Under the pieces are notes generated by a model. The model saw only the letters and a program-made list of their open reading frames with translations, had not been told where the DNA came from and searched no databases. This document shows positions 35,188 to 41,891 of a stretch of 64,000 bases of DNA, piece by piece. The translations under genes and the position numbers were made by a program. The stretch is from an uncultured Lachnospiraceae bacterium. Lineage in GTDB: Bacteria > Bacillota > Clostridia > Lachnospirales > Lachnospiraceae. The stretch is from positions 1-64,000 of the forward strand of contig CAMEOT010000016.1 in NCBI GenBank assembly GCA_945929965.1, read 5' to 3'. The stretch's first letter is position 1. Each line of letters begins with the position of its first letter.

Positions 35188-36792
35188 TTAGTTCCAGTCC
35201 TCGTTCAGCCAGTTACGCAATAATGCTGCTGCGGATTCCGGATTCTCATCTACGAATTTCTCGATCATCTTACGTGTCTCGGATTTGGATTCCACATCGA
35301 TATCTTCCAGTTCCGACTCAGGAGTGGATTGCAGCATATTCTCCACAGATACTTCCTCTTCCTGCGGTACTGCCTGTCTGGTGCGCATGCTGTGCAGTAC
35401 CACAAAGGCTAACAGTCCGAGGATCAGTACTAACATTACTATGCTGAGTATGTTCTGTACACTGACAGGCTTACTCTCCTTGTCATAAAAGATCGGGCTT
35501 TCATAAGCAATGATCGTAATTTTATCTTCGCTGATGCCGGTGGCATTTGCTACCAGGCTGTACATATCCTGATCCACATCGATCTTTTTGTCTGCACTGT
35601 TCTGGGATTTGTATTCGTCCCATGTTGCGCCATCCAAAAGTCCCTGTCTCTTCACATCCTCGTAATGGACCTCCCGGTAAGTGATGGCCGCAATAGAGAT
35701 GGAAGAATTCGTATAATTGATTCCCCCTGCCGGAGTTATGGTGTTCGTAATAGACTCGTTGGGCAGGTAATCTCTGCTCGTCTCGGAAGTGGACGAAGAG
35801 CTGTTATTGCTGTCCGGTGATACATAGGTGGTATTACCGCTCTCGCCGTTGGAGGTAGTACCGGGTACTCCGCCGCCGTCATTGGTATTCTCACTCTCAT
35901 AGGTCTCCTCATGAGAAAGCATACCCTCGGTTCTGTCGGAGTTCGCATAATATTCTTTTACGGTCTCTTCGTAATCGGAGAAATCCATGCTCAGATGGCT
36001 GGTAACTGCCGCATCGTTATACTGCTTGGTTCCCAGCAGCACTTTTTTTACCTGATTGGCGATCATAGACTCCGCCTGATTCTGCAATTCCTGCATGGAA
36101 TTGGCAATACCCGCGGAGCTGTAATCATCCCCGCCTGCAAACAGCAGGTTGGAATCTGTATCCATAATCGTAATATTCGCCGTAGTGTCATTTCGCAGCC
36201 AGGTAGCCACACATTTTGCCAGTGCTGCCGCATTGGAGGAAGTAAAGGTTCCGTCCAGTTCCAGCTGAATGAACGCAGAAGCCTCTTCCTTCTGTGCTGC
36301 CAGCGTTCCGTTATCCTTTGGAAAGCTCAAATGCACTTTAGCGGATTTTACGGCACTCTGTGCCTCTATGGTCTGGGTGATGTATTTTTCCAGATAGGAA
36401 TTGTAAAGTCTCTCCTTGTCAGTAGCAGTCGTAGACATACTGTTGCCCAGATAATCGCTCAGTTTCAATTCATCCGGCATGTATCCCGCAGATCCGAGTG
36501 CCAGATTTGCCGCACTCTGTTTGCTGCTCTCTACATCGATCTTCAGTCCATCATTGGATTCTCTGTGTCCGATCCCCGCGCTATCCAGAGTGGATATGAT
36601 CTCTGACGCCTGTGCGGTGGTCTCACAGGTGATCAGCCGGACATACTGTGGTTTGGTCATGACGTACATGATGATCGCAAATGCGAAAATCACGACCGCA
36701 GCAGCTCCGATAATGATGCTCTTCTGTCTGGTCGTGAACTTGTTCCACCATTCCAGTATTTTTGCAGGTATTTCTTTTAATCTGTCTGCCAT
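35188..36792 (-). CDS. fliF: Flagellar MS-ring protein FliF
   Basis: Forms the membrane ring on which the flagellum is built. Two membrane helices (about 25-46 and 455-478) flank the periplasmic ring-building motifs; the linker (about 295-350) is Ser/Asn/Thr-rich. The C-terminus ends in the FliG-binding peptide (VDENPESAAALLRNWLNEDW). 534 residues, full length. Confidence 0.96.
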   Translation of the reverse strand: MADRLKEIPAKILEWWNKFTTRQKSIIIGAAAVVIFAFAIIMYVMTKPQYVRLITCETTAQASEIISTLDSAGIGHRESNDGLKIDVESSKQSAANLALGSAGYMPDELKLSDYLGNSMSTTATDKERLYNSYLEKYITQTIEAQSAVKSAKVHLSFPKDNGTLAAQKEEASAFIQLELDGTFTSSNAAALAKCVATWLRNDTTANITIMDTDSNLLFAGGDDYSSAGIANSMQELQNQAESMIANQVKKVLLGTKQYNDAAVTSHLSMDFSDYEETVKEYYANSDRTEGMLSHEETYESENTNDGGGVPGTTSNGESGNTTYVSPDSNNSSSSTSETSRDYLPNESITNTITPAGGINYTNSSISIAAITYREVHYEDVKRQGLLDGATWDEYKSQNSADKKIDVDQDMYSLVANATGISEDKITIIAYESPIFYDKESKPVSVQNILSIVMLVLILGLLAFVVLHSMRTRQAVPQEEEVSVENMLQSTPESELEDIDVESKSETRKMIEKFVDENPESAAALLRNWLNEDWN

Positions 36793-36833
36793 TGCAGCTC
36801 TCTCCTCTTATGTCAAGATTAACTTCTGCCTGA

Positions 36834-37169
36834 TCAGATCTGGATCTGCATCAGTTCCTTGTATGCCTCCATCACCTTATCGCGGATAGCTACCGTATAC
36901 TGCAGTGCGGTAGATGCCTTCTCCATGGCAATGGTAAGATCATGAGTGTTGTCCGTCTCACCCAGTGCAAAACGGATCTTCTCATTCTCGGCATCCGAGA
37001 GATAGCTGTTGGTTGTCTTTACGTTGTCAATAGCTGTATTCAGAAAAGCTTCGAACATTGTGCCCTCTGCCTTTTTCTCCTTCTCTGCCAGCATTCCGGT
37101 CAAAGAGGTGGGAGATACACTGGCGGTACCATTTACACTATTCAAAGCGGTAATTGCGGAAATATCCAT
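36834..37169 (-). CDS. fliE: Flagellar hook-basal body protein FliE
   Basis: Adapter between the MS ring/export gate and the rod. The C-terminal two-thirds shows the FliE pattern MFEAFLNTAIDNVKTTN and HDLTIAMEKASTALQYTVAIRDKVMEAYKE. 111 residues, normal. Positioned between flgC and fliF. Confidence 0.95.
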   Translation of the reverse strand: MDISAITALNSVNGTASVSPTSLTGMLAEKEKKAEGTMFEAFLNTAIDNVKTTNSYLSDAENEKIRFALGETDNTHDLTIAMEKASTALQYTVAIRDKVMEAYKELMQIQI

Positions 37170-37242
37170 TTTAATAAACCATGTCCTTCCTTACATGTAT
37201 TGCGGCTTTTGTATCCGGCAGCCGCCTAAGGGATCCGTCAGA

Positions 37243-37686
37243 TTACTGACCGATCTCAAGACCCTTAAGTGCCATGGACTTGCTGGCATTAAATGCCGTA
37301 GAGTTCGCCTCGTAGGATCTGCTGGCATCGATCAGGTCTGTCATCTCGGTGATAATATTCACGTTGGGATAGGTCACATAACCGTTCTCATCCGCATCCG
37401 GATGGGAAGGATCATACACCATATTCATCTCCGTTGTGGTGTCCTCGAAGATCTGGCTCACCTTAACACCGCTGCCGGTATAGCTGCTCTTCACATCATG
37501 GAACACCTGGCTGAAAGTCTGCTGCTGATTCTTCTGCTGAAAAGTAACGATCTTGCGGCGGTAAGGGGTACCATCTTCGGTTCTCGTGGTATTGGCATTG
37601 GCAACGTTTTCAGAGATCACATCCATACGCAGTCTCTGTGCGGTAAGTCCCGACGCCGTAACATCAAATGCTGAAAACATACTCAT
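37243..37686 (-). CDS. flgC: Flagellar proximal rod protein FlgC
   Basis: Rod subunit. N-terminal ASGLTAQRLRMDVISENVANANTT motif and C-terminal MTDLIDASRSYEANSTAFNASK helix of the rod/hook family are complete. 147 residues. Lies 10 bases after flgB. Confidence 0.96.
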   Translation of the reverse strand: MSMFSAFDVTASGLTAQRLRMDVISENVANANTTRTEDGTPYRRKIVTFQQKNQQQTFSQVFHDVKSSYTGSGVKVSQIFEDTTTEMNMVYDPSHPDADENGYVTYPNVNIITEMTDLIDASRSYEANSTAFNASKSMALKGLEIGQ

Positions 37687-37696
37687 ACGCTATTCC

Positions 37697-38086
37697 TCAC
37701 TTCATCACTGTCTGTAAATTGGTAAATTCCTGATTAATACTACTGATCAATCCCTGATATTTTAACTGATTCTCCGCCAGCATTACATTTTCGTTCTCAA
37801 TATCCACATTATTGCCGTCCAGGCGGTAGGAATAATTGGCATAATCCACATACGCTCTGCCACGAAGCCTGCTTAAGTTAATATTGCTCACCTTCTCGTC
37901 CATGGATTCATACCAGTTGTTCCCAAGTGCCTTCTGCAGTACTGATTCAAATGCCACATCCTGTCTCTTGTAGCCCGGGGTATCCACATTTGCAATATTA
38001 TTGGAAATCGCTTCGTTGCGCTGCCATGCAGCATCCGCTGCACGATTCAAAACATTGACATAATCAAACGCGTTTGTCTGTATCAT
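37697..38086 (-). CDS. flgB: Flagellar proximal rod protein FlgB
   Basis: Rod subunit, 129 residues, with the N-terminal AISNNIANVDTPGYKRQDVAFE motif typical of FlgB. It is first gene of the flagellar operon and is preceded by the promoter at 38165-38192. As in B. subtilis, codY lies immediately upstream. Confidence 0.96.
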   Translation of the reverse strand: MIQTNAFDYVNVLNRAADAAWQRNEAISNNIANVDTPGYKRQDVAFESVLQKALGNNWYESMDEKVSNINLSRLRGRAYVDYANYSYRLDGNNVDIENENVMLAENQLKYQGLISSINQEFTNLQTVMK

Positions 38087-38164
38087 ACTACCTCACATTC
38101 TGCTGTTTCTTAGAAAATCGATAAAATCGCATAGAAACCGCTTCTACCATACCTACTCTACTTT

Positions 38165-38192
38165 ATTATAAAGTATTTCGACAAAAACACAA
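38165..38192 (-). promoter_or_regulatory. SigA-type promoter for the fla/che operon
   Basis: Minus-strand reading: -10 TATAAT (38165-38170), 16-base spacer, weak -35 TTGTGT (38187-38192); start near 38157, leader about 70 bases. It lies right after the codY terminator, so the flagellar operon is expected to start here rather than by read-through. I saw no convincing CodY box on it. Confidence 0.65.
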
Positions 38193-38203
38193 TACTAAAA
38201 TAA

Positions 38204-38237
38204 GAGAAGAGACCATTTTTCGCAATAGTCTCTTCTC
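38204..38237 (-). terminator. Rho-independent terminator of codY
   Basis: Perfect 10-bp stem, 38204-38213 (gagaagagac) with 38228-38237 (gtctcttctc), 14-base loop, then TTATTTT on the transcribed (minus) strand. It separates codY from the flagellar operon. Confidence 0.9.
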
Positions 38238-38268
38238 CCTAATTTGTCGCTATTTTTGTATTTTTTGC

Positions 38269-39057
38269 TTAATTTCTGCCGTTCTGACGCTTTAATTCTT
38301 CGATCTCATCAAACACGGCATCGTTCAATACCTTGATATACGTTCCCTTCATGCCGGAGGACCTGGACTCGATAACGCCGGCACTTTCAAACTTCCTTAA
38401 GGCATTGACAATGACGGATCTGGTAATACCGACTCTGTCGGCAATCTTACTGGCTACCAGGATTCCTTCCATACCGTTTAATTCGTCGAAAATATGGGTA
38501 ATGGCTTCCATTTCCGAGAACGACAGGGTGCTGACTGCGGATTTCACAACTGCTACCTTACGACTCTCTTCCGCACTCTCTTCGTTCACTGCCCGGAGCA
38601 TTTCCAGTCCCACTACTGTAGTTCCGTACTCGCAGAGAATAATATCATCGATATCATACTGTTCATTACACTTGTAAATGAAAAGCGTTCCCAGTCTCTC
38701 TCCTGCGATCTCGATGGGTGTGATAATTGCCTGAAACTTTCTCGTGTCGATATTCTCGAAACCAAGAGTCTCCAGATTAACGTTCTCCTTCGTGGATAAT
38801 ACGCCTAACAGTCTCTCATTCAGCATGGGATCAATGAATCCGCCGATATTATCATCCAAAAGTTCAGTGATGGGTTCGATCCCGTCGGATTTTCCAACGC
38901 CTAAGACTTTACCCTTTCTGCTGATTACCAGTACATTGGAATTCAGGATCTCTCGCATTACCTTACAGATATCGCTGAATACCACTTTGCTGGAGTTGTT
39001 ATTGTGTAACAATTTACCGATCTTACGTGTTTTGTCCAACAATTGTACGCTGCTCAT
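38269..39057 (-). CDS. codY: GTP- and BCAA-sensing global repressor CodY
   Basis: Represses starvation, amino-acid and often motility genes when GTP and branched-chain amino acids are abundant. N-terminal GAF domain for ligand binding (about 1-155) and C-terminal winged helix (about 190-262) with ASKIADRVGITRSVIVNALRKFESAGVIESR, the recognition element. 262 residues, normal. It has its own promoter and a candidate CodY box upstream, so autoregulation is possible. Next to flgB as in B. subtilis, but hslUV, xerC and trmFO of that locus are missing here. Confidence 0.97.
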   Translation of the reverse strand: MSSVQLLDKTRKIGKLLHNNNSSKVVFSDICKVMREILNSNVLVISRKGKVLGVGKSDGIEPITELLDDNIGGFIDPMLNERLLGVLSTKENVNLETLGFENIDTRKFQAIITPIEIAGERLGTLFIYKCNEQYDIDDIILCEYGTTVVGLEMLRAVNEESAEESRKVAVVKSAVSTLSFSEMEAITHIFDELNGMEGILVASKIADRVGITRSVIVNALRKFESAGVIESRSSGMKGTYIKVLNDAVFDEIEELKRQNGRN

Positions 39058-39106
39058 CTATCTTCCTCCGTTTACACATACTACGAAACTACAAGATGTT
39101 ATGCAC

Positions 39107-39135
39107 ATTGTAGCACATGTAATTTCAGATTACAA
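39107..39135 (-). promoter_or_regulatory. SigA-type promoter for codY
   Basis: Minus-strand reading: -35 TTGTAA (39130-39135), 17-base spacer, -10 TACAAT (39107-39112), start near 39100. A perfect 6-bp dyad tgtaat/attaca (39118-39123 and 39129-39134) covers the spacer and -35, a natural operator position for a dimeric regulator. Confidence 0.75.
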
Positions 39136-39149
39136 TGGAAATAGCGCTA

Positions 39150-39164
39150 ATTTATGAGAAAATT
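39150..39164. promoter_or_regulatory. Candidate CodY box upstream of codY
   Basis: Fifteen bases on the plus strand match the CodY consensus AATTTTCWGAAAATT with 3 mismatches (positions 2, 5 and 7). It lies 15 bases upstream of the codY -35. Matches with up to three or more mismatches are common among true CodY sites but also arise by chance in AT-rich DNA. Confidence 0.4.
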
Positions 39165-39180
39165 CTGACAGTATATAAAA

Positions 39181-41256
39181 CTACTTCTCTTCCGTCGGTT
39201 TATTTTTCACATAACCGCATTGTTCGTCCATGCAGACCAGTTTGTTACCTTTTTCCAACAGCAGCTTGCCGCAACGGGGACATTTCTCTCCCGAAGGCTT
39301 CTGCCATACCATGAAATCGCATTCCGGATTATCGATACAGCCGTAATATCTTCTGCCCTTCTTGGTCTTCTTCATGACAATATCCTTGCCGCACTTGGGG
39401 CATGCCACGCCAATCTTCTCGAAATAAGGCTTGGTATTGCGGCACTCCGGGAATCCGGGACATGCCAGGAATCTGCCGTGAGGTCCGTATTTGATCACCA
39501 TACGTCTGCCGCACAGTTCACAGACTTCGTCGGATTCTTCATCCGCAATCGTCACCTCTGCCAGATCTTTCTCAGCATTTTTCACTGCTGCATCCAGGTC
39601 CGGATAGAAGTTCTCCACAATAGTCTTCCACTTCACGGTGCCTTCTTCCACACCATCCAATAAGGTCTCCATATTGGCTGTAAAGTTTACATCCACAATG
39701 GCGGGGAAGGCTTCTTTCATCATATTGTTGACCACTTCACCCAACTCTGTCACGTAGATGTTCCGATTCTCCTTGGTAATATATCTTCTTGCAAGGATCG
39801 TGGTGATGGTAGGTGCATAGGTACTGGGACGTCCGATGCCCAGTTCTTCCAGGGCACGGACCAGACTTGCCTCTGTATAATGTGCGGGAGGCTGGGTAAA
39901 GTGCTGCTTCGGATCAAAATTTAAAAATTCCAGTACACTGTTCTCATCCAGGTTGCCGCCCAGTACATTTTCCTCATCCTTATCTTCCTCCTGGGTATAG
40001 ACACTCATAAAACCGTCAAAGCGCATTTTTGATGCTGCCAGAGTGAAAATCCGGTCCTTTGCCTGGATCTTTACAGAGGTGGTATCATACTGTGCCGCAC
40101 TCATACGACTTGCCACAAAACGCTTCCAGATCAGCTGATACAGTCTGAATAAGTCTCTTGGAAGCTGCTCTTTGATGGCTATAGGCATACGGTTTAAATC
40201 CGTAGGGCGGATGGCTTCGTGGGCATCCTGGATCTTCTGTCCGTTCTTTTTGTCTGTATTTGCGGCGTTCTTGTACTCTTCACCGTAATGGGCATCGATA
40301 AATTCTGCTGCCTGTGCTTCCGCTTCTTCGGATACACGGGTGGAATCAGTACGTAAGTAGGTAATCAGACCTACGGTGCCCTCTCCCTTGATGTCCACGC
40401 CTTCGTACAACTGCTGTGCCAGGCGCATGGTCTTCTGTGTGGAGAAATTCAACACCTTGCTGGCTTCCTGCTGTAAGGTGGAGGTGGTAAAGGGAAGGGG
40501 CGCCTTCTTCACGCGCTCACCGTGGCGGACCTCCTTCACTTCGTATTTGGCATCTTTCAGGGAATTCATGATCTCATCGGCTTCTTCCTTGCTGCCGATC
40601 CCCTGCTTTTTCTCCGTAGTTCCGAAATATTTTGCGCAGATGGGCTTTTTCTCGCCCTTTACTTTCAGATTCACCTCCAGGGACCAGTACTCCTCCGGAA
40701 TGAATGCATTGATCTCATCCTCTCTGTCACAGATGATTCGCAAAGCCACAGACTGCACGCGGCCGGCACTTAAGCCTCTCTTGATCTTCGCCCACAGAAT
40801 CGGGGAGATCCGATAGCCTACCACGCGGTCTAACACACGTCTCGCCTGCTGGGCATCTACCAGGTTCATGTCGATCTCTCTGGCATGCTTTAAGGATTCC
40901 TTCACCGCACTTTTTGTAATCTCGTTAAAAGTGATACGATATACTTTTTTATCTTCCAGTTTCAAGGCATAGTATAAATGCCAGGAAATGGCTTCTCCCT
41001 CACGGTCCGGGTCGGTTGCGAGGTAGATCTTCTCTGCCTTCTTCACTTCCTTACGCAAGGATGCCAGCAGATCTCCCTTACCGCGGATCGTAATGTATTT
41101 CGGTTCATAGTCATGCTCGACGTCAATTCCTAACTGACTCTTGGGCAGGTCCCTCACATGCCCCTGGCTCGCCATGACTTCGTAATTCGCTCCCAAAAAC
41201 TTTTTGATTGTCTTCACCTTCGCCGGTGACTCTACAATTACTAAATATTTTGCCAT
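39181..41256 (-). CDS. topA: DNA topoisomerase I
   Basis: Type IA enzyme that relaxes negative supercoils. Toprim domain at the N-terminus (MAKYLVIVESPAKVKTI with acidic residues further on), DPDREGEAISWH, the active-site Tyr in GLITYLRTDSTRVS (about residue 300), and three C-terminal zinc fingers (CELCG, CPKCG, CPRCG with their distal Cys pairs). I take the start at the ATG at 41256, with GGGAG five bases upstream, giving 691 residues; the longest frame adds 24 unconserved residues. Own promoter at 41349-41377. Confidence 0.97.
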   Translation of the reverse strand: MAKYLVIVESPAKVKTIKKFLGANYEVMASQGHVRDLPKSQLGIDVEHDYEPKYITIRGKGDLLASLRKEVKKAEKIYLATDPDREGEAISWHLYYALKLEDKKVYRITFNEITKSAVKESLKHAREIDMNLVDAQQARRVLDRVVGYRISPILWAKIKRGLSAGRVQSVALRIICDREDEINAFIPEEYWSLEVNLKVKGEKKPICAKYFGTTEKKQGIGSKEEADEIMNSLKDAKYEVKEVRHGERVKKAPLPFTTSTLQQEASKVLNFSTQKTMRLAQQLYEGVDIKGEGTVGLITYLRTDSTRVSEEAEAQAAEFIDAHYGEEYKNAANTDKKNGQKIQDAHEAIRPTDLNRMPIAIKEQLPRDLFRLYQLIWKRFVASRMSAAQYDTTSVKIQAKDRIFTLAASKMRFDGFMSVYTQEEDKDEENVLGGNLDENSVLEFLNFDPKQHFTQPPAHYTEASLVRALEELGIGRPSTYAPTITTILARRYITKENRNIYVTELGEVVNNMMKEAFPAIVDVNFTANMETLLDGVEEGTVKWKTIVENFYPDLDAAVKNAEKDLAEVTIADEESDEVCELCGRRMVIKYGPHGRFLACPGFPECRNTKPYFEKIGVACPKCGKDIVMKKTKKGRRYYGCIDNPECDFMVWQKPSGEKCPRCGKLLLEKGNKLVCMDEQCGYVKNKPTEEK

Positions 41257-41348
41257 ATATGCTCCCATCCATCCGTTTTCGCGGATATACGGCTTTCGGT
41301 TCCCGCCTCTTTGCCGCATTTTCCCCATGATTTGAGTAATCGTGAACC

Positions 41349-41377
41349 ACTATACAACAAAAAAATGGGAATGGCAA
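41349..41377 (-). promoter_or_regulatory. SigA-type promoter for topA
   Basis: Minus-strand reading: -35 TTGCCA (41372-41377), 17-base spacer, -10 TATAGT (41349-41354). Leader about 90 bases to the topA start. It lies just beyond the terminator that follows the first tRNA gene. Confidence 0.75.
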
Positions 41378-41402
41378 GAAGATTTTCTGAAATTTGCAAT
41401 AA

Positions 41403-41434
41403 AAAAGAGCCAAAAAGCAATCATTTCTGCTCTT
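41403..41434 (-). terminator. Terminator downstream of tRNA-Glu
   Basis: Stem 41405-41410 (aagagc) with 41429-41434 (gctctt), 18-base loop, followed on the minus strand by a long U run (A run at 41398-41406 on the plus strand). It ends the tRNA transcript before the topA promoter. Confidence 0.65.
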
Positions 41435-41475
41435 CGACACTTTTCAGGGTTGGACTATTCTATTCAAAGAATAAG

Positions 41476-41547
41476 CAGCTGATAGGGGAATCGAACCCCT
41501 GTTTTCGCCGTGAGAGGGCGACGTCTTAACCGCTTGACCAATCAGCC
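41476..41547 (-). tRNA. tRNA-Glu (anticodon CUC), copy 1
   Basis: 72 bases that fold as a full cloverleaf: acceptor stem GGCTGAT/ATCAGCT (one G-U pair at the end), D arm GTC..GAC, anticodon stem TCGCC/GGCGA with loop CTCTCAC, so the anticodon is CTC, T arm AGGGG-TTCGATT-CCCCT, discriminator G. The GUCAAGCGGUUAAGAC D arm and G73 fit tRNA-Glu. CCA is not encoded. Identical to the copy at 41636-41707. Reads GAG codons. Confidence 0.95.
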
Positions 41548-41571
41548 ATAGGTTACTTACGAACCTTGTTC

Positions 41572-41600
41572 AGTATAATACATTCATTTGAAAATTGCAA
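41572..41600 (-). promoter_or_regulatory. Promoter of tRNA-Glu copy 1
   Basis: Minus-strand reading: -35 TTGCAA (41595-41600), 17-base spacer, -10 TATACT (41572-41577), about 25-30 bases before the mature 5' end. It lies between the two tRNA copies, so copy 1 can be made independently. Confidence 0.75.
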
Positions 41601-41635
41601 GTATTTTTTGAAAAATTTCTACAATTTTCAAAAAG

Positions 41636-41707
41636 CAGCTGATAGGGGAATCGAACCCCTGTTTTCGCCGTGAGAGGGCGACGTCTTAACCGCTTGACCA
41701 ATCAGCC
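41636..41707 (-). tRNA. tRNA-Glu (anticodon CUC), copy 2
   Basis: Same 72-base cloverleaf as copy 1, base for base, including the anticodon CTC and one G-U pair at the top of the acceptor stem. Identity extends a few bases past the 3' end (aag before the gene on the plus strand). It has its own promoter at 41727-41755. No terminator is obvious between the two copies. Confidence 0.95.
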
Positions 41708-41726
41708 ACAAAAGCAGTACTTGCAT

Positions 41727-41755
41727 AGTATAATCGAGTTGTCGAAAAAATGCAA
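41727..41755 (-). promoter_or_regulatory. Promoter of tRNA-Glu copy 2
   Basis: Minus-strand reading: -35 TTGCAT (41750-41755), 17-base spacer, -10 TATACT (41727-41732). The -10 and spacer length equal those of copy 1, but the flanking bases differ, so the duplication did not simply carry this promoter along. Confidence 0.75.
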
Positions 41756-41775
41756 GAGGTTTTTTAAAAAATTTT

Positions 41776-41891
41776 GAGCGGCTCATCTTTTGCTTCATGG
41801 ATCGGGCGCTCCGCTCATACCATGTCAAATGCACTGCTTTGTACGCAAGCGTCCACGCCGTGCATTCGTCATGGTATGGCTGAACTGTTAC
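41776..41891. repeat. Palindromic element at polC 3' end (copy 2)
   Basis: An inner hairpin pairs 41816-41834 with 41860-41878 at 17 of 19 positions, and a second stem pairs 41776-41781 (gagcgg) with 41811-41816 (ccgctc). The right end, 41880-41891 (ctgaactgttac), overlaps the polC stop codon and matches the right end of the element at flgE (ctgaatagttac); catgtcaaatg and gcattcg-catg are also shared. On the minus strand the gagcgg stem is followed by AAAATTTTTT, so it can also act as the polC terminator. Confidence 0.7.

Noticed and set aside
38087..38268. CodY box at the flgB promoter
   Set aside because: The closest stretch (ATTTTCTAAGAAAC) has an extra central base and a poor right half; not better than chance in such AT-rich DNA.
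41311..41834. Short open frames around the tRNA genes
   Set aside because: They cover tRNA sequence and terminators and have no ribosome site.
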